The position numbers and the translations under genes are program-made. The notes beneath the pieces were generated by a model. It ran no database searches and was not told the origin of the DNA. It saw only the letters and a program-made list of their open reading frames with translations. From NCBI GenBank assembly GCA_019115335.1, contig DXDT01000168.1, positions 1 to 35,616 of the forward strand: 35,616 nucleotides of DNA, in the 5' to 3' direction. Origin of the DNA: Candidatus Brachybacterium merdigallinarum. GTDB taxonomy: Bacteria; Actinomycetota; Actinomycetes; Actinomycetales; Dermabacteraceae. Position 1 is the stretch's first letter. Every line of letters begins with the position of its first letter. Of the stretch, positions 22,784 to 29,445 are shown in pieces.

Positions 22784-25420
22784 GTGGATCTCATCACCAG
22801 TTTCCCCCTCGGCGACGACATCGCCGTGACCCTCCTGGTCCTCGCGACCCTGTCGATCCTCGCCCTGGTCGCAGGGGCGGTGATCCCGGCTCGGCTGGGG
22901 CGCCCCGCCGCCCTGGAGGCCGCGGGCGAGGACGCTGACGACGAGGACGACGCAGTCGACGCGGACGACTCCGACGCTGCGGACGACGCCGATGCCGCGG
23001 AGGAGAAGCGCAGACGGCGGACCGCGAAGCTCGAGACCTCCGGCAGGAGCGAGAAGAGCGCGAAGACCGAGAAGGTGAGGGCCGAGAAGGTCGAGAAGAG
23101 CGGGAAGGGCGTGAGGTCCGGCACGGGCGGGTCGGATTCCGGGTCCGACCCGCAGCAGCGCCACGACGGCGCCCAGGGTCGCTGGCTGGGGGCGCACCTG
23201 ACTGCCGCGGGCAGTGTGATGCTGTGGGTCGGGGTCCCGGCCCTGCTGCTGCTCTACCTGGTGCCCGGCTCCACGGATATCCGGATCCTGCGCTCGGCGA
23301 TGATGCTGGTGGGCATCCTGGTGGGCCTCCTCGCGGCCTGGCGCGGCCTCGCGCTGCAGACCGCCGTCCAGCGCATCGAGCCCGAGGCGCGCGCCGCCTG
23401 GGTCCCGCGCCTGGGCGGGCTCACCGTCACCGGGGCGCTCGCGCTCGCGATCCTGCCGGTGGTGATCATCCTGTGGTTCATGCAGGAGCTGGCCTCCTCC
23501 GGGCTGGTCGCCCTCGCCGCCGGTGCCGCTCTCAGCGCCCTCGCGCTGCGCGCCGCCGTCTCCTCGATCGACACCGCCGCGACCTCCTCTGCGCTCCTGG
23601 TGGGCGCGGAGGAGAACGAGCTGAGGGTCGACGACGACTCCAACCTCGGCACCCCGCACCTGCGCATCGCCCGCATGTTCCGACGCGGCGCCGCCGGCAG
23701 CGCGGACATCGTCGCCGTGACCCTCGCGCTCGCCGCCATGGGCGTCCTGCTCGGCGTGCCGGTGCTGGCGGGGGAGGGGATCCTCGTGGTGCTGCTCGGC
23801 CTCGGCGTCGCGCTGCTGACCGCCGCCGCCGGAGCCGTGCTGCCCCGGATCGCCGCCGAGGGCCGCGAGAGCGCCGCGCTGCGACTGGCGGGTATCGTCC
23901 CGGCCGTGCTGGGCGGGGTGGGCATGACGGTCGCCGCCGCGCTCTGGCTGCCCAGCGCCTACCAGGACCTGCGCTTCTCCCATGTGGGCCTGGACCAGAT
24001 CAGCGAGGCCGCCGTGACCGGGGGCGAGCCCGTGCCCCGCGCCGACCTCGAGGAGCAGCTGCTCACCGCCGGGGCGGACATGTCGCAGTGGCTCTCCGCC
24101 GCGGACGACTCCACCTACTCCGGCGCCCTGATCGACATCCTCGCGCTGTACCAGACCTCCCCGAGCGCGGTCACCGCCGGCGCCCTCGGCCTCGGCGTGG
24201 TGATCGCCCTGGCTGCCGCGCTGCTGGTGGGCACCGCGGCGGACCGCCATCGCAGCACCGTGCTGCGGGCCGCGCGCACCAGCCGCACCGGCGGGCCGCT
24301 CGGCGTCGTCGCGGCGCTCGGCTCGACCGCTCTGACCGCCGCCGGGGCCCTCGCCCTGGTGGTCCTCGCCGCGACCGTGCTCAGCGTGCTCAGCGCCGGC
24401 GTGCCCGGACTCGCCCTCGCCCTGCTGGTCCACGCCGGCCTCGGTGCCCTGGTGGTCGCCGCCGGGTTCGCCGGCTCTCTCGCCGCACCCGCGCTGCTCG
24501 AGGAGCCCGGCACCGATCCGGCCCTGCGCTCCGCCGCCGCCGGGGCGGCGCTCGCCCCCCGCACCGCCCTCCTGCTCGCGGCGGTGCTCCCGGCGCTCGG
24601 TGCGCTCGGCCCGGTGGTCACCGCGATCCAGGTCGCGCCCCGCGCCGGCACCGTCTGGCAGGACCGTGCCCTCCACGCCCTGACCCCGACCGCGCTGCCG
24701 GTGCTGGCCGGGATCGCCCTGGGCATGGTCGCCATGCTGCTGGTGATCGCCTCGCTGCTGGACTCCGCTCGACGCACGGGAGCCCGCAGCGTCGTCGAGA
24801 CCCGTGCCGCCGTGCTCGAGGGCGGCCGCGAGGTGCGGATGGACGAGCTGCCCCCGGCCGTGCGCCGCGGTGCCACGACCCCCGTGATCATCGGGGTGCT
24901 CACCCCGATCGTGGCCGGGTTCGGCCTCGGGGCGGCCGCCCTGCCCGGGGTGGTCATCGGCGTGGTCGTGGTCGCGGCAGGGCTCGGCCTGTGGACCCTG
25001 GCCACCTCCACCGTGCTCGAGGGAGCCACCGACGTGATCGAGGCCGGCCGGTACGGCGGTCCCGGCTCCTGGGCCCACTCCGGGGCGCTGAACGGCGCGG
25101 TCCTCACCGGGGTGCTGCGCGGGGCGATCGGCGGCATGGCGCTGCCGATGATGCTGGTCACCTCGCAGATCGCGGCGGTCTCGGTCAGCTCCCTGGTCTC
25201 CCTGTATGCCGCGGACACCAGCGAGTACCTGCTGTGGGGCGTCGCGCTGCTGGGCATCCTGGTGGCCGGCACCAGCTGGGTGATCGCCGCGACCGCTCCC
25301 GAGATCGACCTCGAGGACTCGCACGGGGAGCTCTCCACGCCGCTGTTCTCCCGCCCCCAGGAGGACACCGGCGACACCCTGGACTCCATGTCCTGGGAGG
25401 ACGAAGAGCAGGGCCGCTGA
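22784..25420 (+). CDS. Membrane protein homologous to H+-translocating pyrophosphatase, lacking its active-site residues
   Basis: The 878-aa protein has about 15-16 hydrophobic segments and a charged Asp/Glu then Lys/Arg/Ser insert (about residues 46-130). Several stretches align without gaps to membrane pyrophosphatases (HppA, from memory). DTAATSSALLVGAEE (263-277) corresponds to the DVGADLVGKVE region with Asp, Asp and Lys replaced by Thr267, Leu271 and Ala275. VDDDSN (282-287) matches EDDPRN, but the following GDNVGD is ARMFRR (296-301). EGATDVIEAG (746-755) matches DNAKKYIEAG. GGPGSWAHSGALNGA (758-772) matches GGKGSEAHKAAVVGD, and the later Asp residues are Gly776 and Gly780. PPi hydrolysis is therefore very unlikely. 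GTG 22784 has no good ribosome site. Confidence 0.75.
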   Translation: MDLITSFPLGDDIAVTLLVLATLSILALVAGAVIPARLGRPAALEAAGEDADDEDDAVDADDSDAADDADAAEEKRRRRTAKLETSGRSEKSAKTEKVRAEKVEKSGKGVRSGTGGSDSGSDPQQRHDGAQGRWLGAHLTAAGSVMLWVGVPALLLLYLVPGSTDIRILRSAMMLVGILVGLLAAWRGLALQTAVQRIEPEARAAWVPRLGGLTVTGALALAILPVVIILWFMQELASSGLVALAAGAALSALALRAAVSSIDTAATSSALLVGAEENELRVDDDSNLGTPHLRIARMFRRGAAGSADIVAVTLALAAMGVLLGVPVLAGEGILVVLLGLGVALLTAAAGAVLPRIAAEGRESAALRLAGIVPAVLGGVGMTVAAALWLPSAYQDLRFSHVGLDQISEAAVTGGEPVPRADLEEQLLTAGADMSQWLSAADDSTYSGALIDILALYQTSPSAVTAGALGLGVVIALAAALLVGTAADRHRSTVLRAARTSRTGGPLGVVAALGSTALTAAGALALVVLAATVLSVLSAGVPGLALALLVHAGLGALVVAAGFAGSLAAPALLEEPGTDPALRSAAAGAALAPRTALLLAAVLPALGALGPVVTAIQVAPRAGTVWQDRALHALTPTALPVLAGIALGMVAMLLVIASLLDSARRTGARSVVETRAAVLEGGREVRMDELPPAVRRGATTPVIIGVLTPIVAGFGLGAAALPGVVIGVVVVAAGLGLWTLATSTVLEGATDVIEAGRYGGPGSWAHSGALNGAVLTGVLRGAIGGMALPMMLVTSQIAAVSVSSLVSLYAADTSEYLLWGVALLGILVAGTSWVIAATAPEIDLEDSHGELSTPLFSRPQEDTGDTLDSMSWEDEEQGR

Positions 25421-25433
25421 GGAGCCTGCCCCC

Positions 25434-25485
25434 GACGGCGGAGCCGCTGCGACGGCGGGGTCGCTGCGGCGCCGCCGCCGCCGTC
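25434..25485. terminator. GC-rich dyad between convergent genes, probable bidirectional terminator
   Basis: GACGGCGG (25434-25441) pairs with CCGCCGTC (25478-25485). Inside it GCGAC (25449-25453) pairs with GTCGC (25460-25464). No T run follows on either strand. CCGTCAGACNTCGGCGC is also repeated at about 25481 and 25500. Confidence 0.4.
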
Positions 25486-25502
25486 AGACCTCGGCGCTGC
25501 CG

Positions 25503-26087
25503 TCAGACGTCGGCGCCGAGCCCTCGCAGCACGAAGGCCTCGAGGGCGGGTCGGGAGAAGCGGCGCGCGCTCGAGCTGACCAGCAGACCGTTGATGACCC
25601 GCACCGTCGCATCGACGTCGATGCCGCCGGAGAAGTCACCGCTGGCGATGCCGTCGCGGATGATCGTGCGCAGCACGTCCTCGATCATCACCACGTGCTC
25701 GCGCATCCGGGCGGCGGTCTGCGGGGAGAGGGAGCCGCGGCTGGAGGAGTGCGGCATGTGGAAGGACTGGAAGGACGCCGCCAGCTCCAGCTGCGTCGCG
25801 ATGTACCGGAGGATCCCCTCGCGCGGCGACTCCGCGCCGTCGACCCCCTCGCTGAGCCGGGAGATGTAGCCCGCGGTCTCGTGGATCGCGTACTCGACCA
25901 GGAGGGTCTCCTTGTCGGGGAAGTGGTTGTACATCGCGGTACGGCCCACCTGCGCCTCGTGAGCGATGCTCGAGAAGGTGACCGAGTCGAAGTCACGGGC
26001 TTCCAGCAGACGGGACAGCGCCGCGAAGATCTTGTCCCGCGTGCGTTCCCGGTGCTCCTCGAGCGACCCTCCGATGATCTTGGGCAT
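25503..26087 (-). CDS. TetR-family transcriptional regulator
   Basis: A 194-aa repressor-type protein. The helix-turn-helix spans about residues 36-58: VTFSSIAHEAQVGRTAMYNHF, followed by PDKETLL. The N-terminus MPKIIGGSLEEHRERTR is typical of one actinobacterial TetR subgroup. The C-terminal ligand domain gives no hint of the effector. ATG 26087 has no ribosome site; the upstream DNA on the minus strand (ATATGTGAGAATTCGCC) carries a GAATTC core but no convincing longer dyad. It is convergent with the H+-PPase-like gene and next to the tRNA gene. Its targets are unknown. Confidence 0.9.
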   Translation of the reverse strand: MPKIIGGSLEEHRERTRDKIFAALSRLLEARDFDSVTFSSIAHEAQVGRTAMYNHFPDKETLLVEYAIHETAGYISRLSEGVDGAESPREGILRYIATQLELAASFQSFHMPHSSSRGSLSPQTAARMREHVVMIEDVLRTIIRDGIASGDFSGGIDVDATVRVINGLLVSSSARRFSRPALEAFVLRGLGADV

Positions 26088-26148
26088 GGCGAATTCTCAC
26101 ATATCGGCGCTGTGGTGGAGCGCCAGCAGCACCCCACCCGGATATGCA

Positions 26149-26177
26149 GGAACCGCAGGCCGACGGCCTGCGGTTCC
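26149..26177 (-). terminator. Perfect 13-bp hairpin downstream of tRNA-Gly
   Basis: GGAACCGCAGGCC and GGCCTGCGGTTCC are perfect inverted repeats around a GAC loop. The hairpin begins 7 bp past the tRNA 3' end and most likely terminates or helps process the tRNA transcript. There is no U tail, which is common in high-GC actinobacteria. Confidence 0.7.
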
Positions 26178-26183
26178 GCGCAG

Positions 26184-26254
26184 AGCGGGTGACGGGAATC
26201 GAACCCGCGCTATCAGCTTGGGAAGCTGAAGTTCTACCATTGAACTACACCCGC
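26184..26254 (-). tRNA. tRNA-Gly (anticodon CCC)
   Basis: The minus strand folds as a standard 71-nt tRNA: acceptor GCGGGTG pairs with CACCCGC, the D-loop has AATGGTAG, the anticodon stem TCAGC/GCTGA encloses the loop TTCCCAA, and the T arm is CGGGTTCGATTCCCG. Counting from U33 gives anticodon CCC, which reads GGG glycine codons. The 3' CCA is not encoded. The discriminator base is U. Confidence 0.93.
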
Positions 26255-26461
26255 GCGTTGCGCCGAGCTCCGGGCCGGGCCTCCGAGGAGGGTGGTCCGG
26301 GTGGCGAACGTCGACCACCATACCCCGAGATGACACCGTGATGCGAGCTGTCCGGCGCAGATCACGTCCCGCAGGTCACGTCCCGCCGTGTCGAGGGCGC
26401 GCGGCGGGATCGCGAGGAGTCGGCGCCGTGGGCGGCATGTCGCGTCCCAGGGATCGGCGGC
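26255..26461. other. Intergenic control region between tRNA-Gly and dcd
   Basis: About 207 bp without a gene. It should hold the tRNA promoter on the minus strand (TATGGT at about 26320 is a weak candidate) and the upstream control sequences of dcd on the plus strand, including the 14-bp repeats listed separately. Confidence 0.5.
26357..26448. repeat. Three copies of a 14-bp motif upstream of dcd
   Basis: GCAGATCACGTCCC (26357-26370) and GCAGGTCACGTCCC (26371-26384) are tandem. GCATGTCGCGTCCC (26435-26448) is a third copy, located where the -35 box of the dcd promoter would be. The consensus is GCANRTCRCGTCCC. Confidence 0.55.
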
Positions 26462-26474
26462 TACCCTGATCGGT
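26462..26474 (+). promoter_or_regulatory. -10 box for leaderless dcd
   Basis: TACCCT is followed by GATCGGT and GTG 26475 (7 nt). There is no Shine-Dalgarno sequence. Confidence 0.55.
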
Positions 26475-27077
26475 GTGCTGCTGAGCGATCGCGATATCCG
26501 TCTAGAGATCGATGCGGGCCGGGTGCGGCTGGACCCCTTCGACGCCCCGATGATCCAGCCTGCCTCCGTCGATGTCCGCATAGACCGATTCTTCCGGCTG
26601 TTCGACAACCACAAGTACGCGATGATCGATCCCGCGATCGAGCAGACCGAACTGACCCGCCTGGTCACCGTCGAGCCGGACAAGCCGTACATGCTGCACC
26701 CGGGGGAGTTCGTGCTCGCGTCCACCTTCGAGCGGATCACCCTGCCGGACGACATCGCGGCCCGACTGGAGGGCAAGAGCTCGCTGGGCCGGCTGGGTCT
26801 GCTGACCCACTCCACGGCCGGCTTCATCGACCCCGGCTTCAGCGGCCACATCACCCTGGAGCTGTCGAACATGGCGACCCTGCCGGTCGCGCTGTGGCCC
26901 GGCATGAAGATCGGCCAGCTGTGCTTCTTCCGGCTCAGCAGCCCGGCGCAGAACCCCTACGGCAGCGCCGGGAACCTCAACCGCTACCTGGGCCAGCGCG
27001 GACCCACCGCTTCCCGTTCCGCCCTGAACTTCCATCGCACCCGCATCCCGCTCGAGCCCGTGGAGGAGGACCAGTGA
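26475..27077 (+). CDS. dcd: dCTP deaminase (probably bifunctional dCTP deaminase/dUTPase)
   Basis: Converts dCTP to dUTP, and in the actinobacterial form further to dUMP, feeding thymidylate synthesis. The 200-aa protein matches the mycobacterial enzyme along its whole length: [15 protein letters not shown] at the start, [10 protein letters not shown], the phosphate-binding [10 protein letters not shown], the active-site [10 protein letters not shown] with the ITLELSN glutamate, and a C-terminal [10 protein letters not shown] tail. GTG 26475 is chosen because it gives the family N-terminus (V/M-LLSDRD) and lies 7 nt behind a -10 box; an open frame upstream lacks similarity. The stop overlaps the next start in GTGA. 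Confidence 0.95.
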   Translation: MLLSDRDIRLEIDAGRVRLDPFDAPMIQPASVDVRIDRFFRLFDNHKYAMIDPAIEQTELTRLVTVEPDKPYMLHPGEFVLASTFERITLPDDIAARLEGKSSLGRLGLLTHSTAGFIDPGFSGHITLELSNMATLPVALWPGMKIGQLCFFRLSSPAQNPYGSAGNLNRYLGQRGPTASRSALNFHRTRIPLEPVEEDQ

Positions 27078-27907
27078 CCGCCCTGGACCCCGGCGCCTTC
27101 GAATCCGCCCCCCGCACCAGCCACCGGCTGCAGCTGCCCCGCGACACCGCGCCCGAGGCCGTGCTGACCATGGTCCGCAACGTGATCCCGGAGGCGGAGG
27201 CGGAGGAGGACGGCTCGATCCACCTCGGCGAGGACGCCTACCTGCTGCCCGACACCGGTCCCCGCGGGGCCGGCCGCTGGGACCTGGACGTGCCGCAGGT
27301 GCGCGAGGACCCGCCCACCCCGGGGCTCGACGACTCCCACGGCTACTCCCGCGCCTTCCCCGAGGGGCTGCCCTTCGGCCCCGAGCGCTCCGCCCTGGAC
27401 CTCGCCTGGTCCCTCGGGCGCCGACTGCACGGGGCCGTGGTCACCGACTCCGGGGTGCGCCTGGAGCCCCATCCCTTCCATGTCCGCGACCTCACCGTGA
27501 TCAGCTCCCACGCCCTTGCCCCGGAGTCGTTCGCACAGCTGATCGCCCCGCTGGAGCCCGAGGCCGAGCTCGACCGCGTGCCCGAGGACGCTCCGCGCGC
27601 CGGGTACAGCCTCAGCATCCCGCTGCCGGGCGAGGACCTGATCTCGGTGCGGGTGGGGCTCAGCTCCCGGCCCGTCGCCCTGCGTGCCGTGAGCTGGCTC
27701 GAGGACGCCGTAGACTACGAGATCGTGCACCTGCCGCTGGACGAGGCGGAGGGCGAGGTCGAGCGGCCCGACGAGGAGACCACGGCCCGCTGGGGTGCGG
27801 CCTATGGCCGGATCGGCCTGATCGCGGGGGCGATCCAGGAGGCCGTGGGCGGGTACATCGTGGACCTCGAGGGATTCCTCGTGGACCCGCAGGACCTGAT
27901 CCAGTAG
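27074..27907 (+). CDS. Unknown protein, translationally coupled to dcd
   Basis: I do not recognise this 277-aa protein. It is acidic and soluble, with no signal peptide or membrane segment. It seems to have an N-terminal strand-rich part ([20 protein letters not shown]) and repeated aliphatic strands later ([19 protein letters not shown]). It ends in a well-formed helix and strand ([20 protein letters not shown], then [11 protein letters not shown]). GTG 27074 overlaps the dcd stop and follows GGAGGAGGA closely, so it is clearly coexpressed with dcd. Codon use is like its neighbours. A nucleotide-related role is only suggested by position. Confidence 0.8.
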   Translation: MTALDPGAFESAPRTSHRLQLPRDTAPEAVLTMVRNVIPEAEAEEDGSIHLGEDAYLLPDTGPRGAGRWDLDVPQVREDPPTPGLDDSHGYSRAFPEGLPFGPERSALDLAWSLGRRLHGAVVTDSGVRLEPHPFHVRDLTVISSHALAPESFAQLIAPLEPEAELDRVPEDAPRAGYSLSIPLPGEDLISVRVGLSSRPVALRAVSWLEDAVDYEIVHLPLDEAEGEVERPDEETTARWGAAYGRIGLIAGAIQEAVGGYIVDLEGFLVDPQDLIQ

Positions 27908-27911
27908 CCGC

Positions 27912-29294
27912 TCAGGCGGCCGGGCGACCGGCCGCCCCCAGCTTGATCGGCGCGAATGCCAGCAGGCCCAGGGCGAGCACCAGCACGATCCCCAGGATCC
28001 CGGTGCGGGTGTCCGAGGAGATCCAGACCACCAGCGAGAACGCGCCCGTGCCGAGGAACCCGAGGGCGCGGCCGGTGGTGGCGTAGAGCCCGAAGTTCTC
28101 GGTCTCCCGGCCCGGCTGCGACAGGCGGGTCAGCAGGTTCCGCGAGGCGGACTGCACCGGGCCGACGAACAGGCAGATGGTCAGCCCGGCCGCCCAGAAC
28201 ACCGCGGTCGAGGAGAAGAACAGCACCACCAGGCCCAGCACCACGATCGCGAGGCAGCCGCCGATGATCACCGGCCGAGGGCCGAACCGGTCATCCAGCC
28301 GGCCGCCGACGAACACCCCGCAGCCGGCGACCAGGTTCGCGACGATGCCGAAGATGATCACCTCGACCGTGGAGAACCCGTAGGCGTTCGCGGCCAGCAC
28401 GCCGGCGATCGAGAAGACGGCACCCAGGCCGTCGCGGTAGATCGCGGAGGCCACCAGGTACTGCAGCATCACCGGCTCCTGGCGGAATGCTCGCACCACC
28501 CGCAGGATCACATCCCGGTATCCCTGCCACGGGTTCCACTTCTCCGCACTCTCCGCGGGGACCCGTGCGGGATGCCGCGGCGCCCACAGCATCAGCGGCA
28601 GCGTGCCCACCAGGATCCACAGCGCCACGAAGATCGTGATCGCGCGATAGTTCCAGCCGTCGTCCCCGGTGATGCCGAGCAGGCCCGTGCCGGGCATCAC
28701 GAAGCCCAGCAGCACCACCGCCAGGCACACGATCGAGCCCCAGTAGCCGACCGCCCAGGCCGTCCCCGAGACCCGCCCGCGATGGCCCGGCGTGGAGATC
28801 TCCGGCAGCACGGAGTTCACGAACACCCCGGCCAGCTCGCTGAACACCACCGCCAGGGCGATCAGGATCGCGCCCCACACCAGGTAGTCGGAATCCATCC
28901 TCACCGTGGGCATCAGGGCGATGGTGACCACGGTCGCGAGCGTGAAGATCCGCAGCAGGGCGTTGCGGGCCCCGCCCCGGTCGGCGAGGTTGCCCAGCAG
29001 CGGCGCCAGCAGCGCGACCGCGACCGCACCGATCGACTGCCAGGTGGTCAGCACCCGGGAGCCGTGGTCCTGTGCGGCCTTGACCGCCTCCTCGCCCACC
29101 GCGTCGGCCGAGGCGACCCCGCTGGCGACATAGGTCGCGAACACGAAGGTGAGGATCACCGAGCTGAAGGCGGACATGCCGCCGTCCCACAGCACGAACG
29201 AGGTCACCGCCCGGCGCAGCGAGCGCGGCGGGGGGCCCGAGGAGCCGGGCAGGGCGTCGGGGAAGGAGGCAGAGGATCCTGGGGACTGGGCCAT
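27912..29294 (-). CDS. MFS transporter, UMF1 / Atg22-like family
   Basis: A 460-aa protein with about 12 membrane segments. SFVLWDGGMSAFSSVILTFV near the N-terminus corresponds to the YDWxNSAFxxVI signature of the UMF1/Atg22-like group, whose fungal members export amino acids from the vacuole. GGRLDDRFGPRP is the usual MFS cytoplasmic loop. The substrate of the bacterial members is not established. The gene is leaderless by the same rule as others here: TAGAGT lies 6 nt before ATG on the minus strand. It shares its control region with the divergent Mrp operon and ends 4 bp from the dcd-coupled gene, convergently. Confidence 0.82.
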   Translation of the reverse strand: MAQSPGSSASFPDALPGSSGPPPRSLRRAVTSFVLWDGGMSAFSSVILTFVFATYVASGVASADAVGEEAVKAAQDHGSRVLTTWQSIGAVAVALLAPLLGNLADRGGARNALLRIFTLATVVTIALMPTVRMDSDYLVWGAILIALAVVFSELAGVFVNSVLPEISTPGHRGRVSGTAWAVGYWGSIVCLAVVLLGFVMPGTGLLGITGDDGWNYRAITIFVALWILVGTLPLMLWAPRHPARVPAESAEKWNPWQGYRDVILRVVRAFRQEPVMLQYLVASAIYRDGLGAVFSIAGVLAANAYGFSTVEVIIFGIVANLVAGCGVFVGGRLDDRFGPRPVIIGGCLAIVVLGLVVLFFSSTAVFWAAGLTICLFVGPVQSASRNLLTRLSQPGRETENFGLYATTGRALGFLGTGAFSLVVWISSDTRTGILGIVLVLALGLLAFAPIKLGAAGRPAA

Positions 29295-29306
29295 GAGAGC
29301 ACTCTA
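29295..29306 (-). promoter_or_regulatory. -10 box for the leaderless MFS gene
   Basis: Read on the minus strand, TAGAGT is followed by GCTCTC and ATG. TGACGA 18 bp upstream is a possible -35 box and overlaps the first dyad. Confidence 0.5.
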
Positions 29307-29314
29307 CGGAGCAG

Positions 29315-29364
29315 GGTGACCGATTCGTCACCGGGAGCGGTACAGCAGGTGACGGGCGAGTCAC
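29315..29364. promoter_or_regulatory. Two matched dyads in the MFS / mrp divergent control region
   Basis: GGTGAC-N6-GTCACC (29315-29332) and GGTGAC-N6-GTCAC (29348-29364) have the same arms and loop length. Their centres are 33 bp apart, close to three helical turns, so two dimers would bind the same DNA face. The first covers the -35 region of the MFS gene. Confidence 0.55.
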
Positions 29365-29400
29365 GCTCCGGGAACGATCATCTGTCCAGCTCGCGTCCTT

Positions 29401-29406
29401 TAAGAT
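29401..29406 (+). promoter_or_regulatory. Candidate -10 box of the mrp operon
   Basis: TAAGAT stands in a TTTAAGATG context, about 40 bp upstream of the mrpA start, leaving a leader of roughly 33 nt with GGAG before the ATG. The -35 box is not clear. Confidence 0.45.
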
Positions 29407-29445
29407 GTTCCTGGCCCCTTTCCCCCGCCCCTGGACGGAGACCGC

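Noticed and set aside
20708-25324. Very long open frame on the minus strand (over 1500 codons), and similar ones at 1659-4418 and 29632-32421
   Set aside because: They lie exactly opposite well-supported genes and their translations are Gly/Arg/His-rich with no domain; they follow from the codon bias of a 72% G+C genome.
25503-26087. The TetR regulator as the repressor of the dehydrogenase operon at 500-519
   Set aside because: The genes are 25 kb apart and the dyad is not found in front of the tetR gene; there is no evidence for the link.
29315-29364. CRP/GlxR binding sites
   Set aside because: GTGA and TCAC are separated by 8 bp here, whereas the CRP/GlxR consensus has 6, so the half-sites are out of phase.
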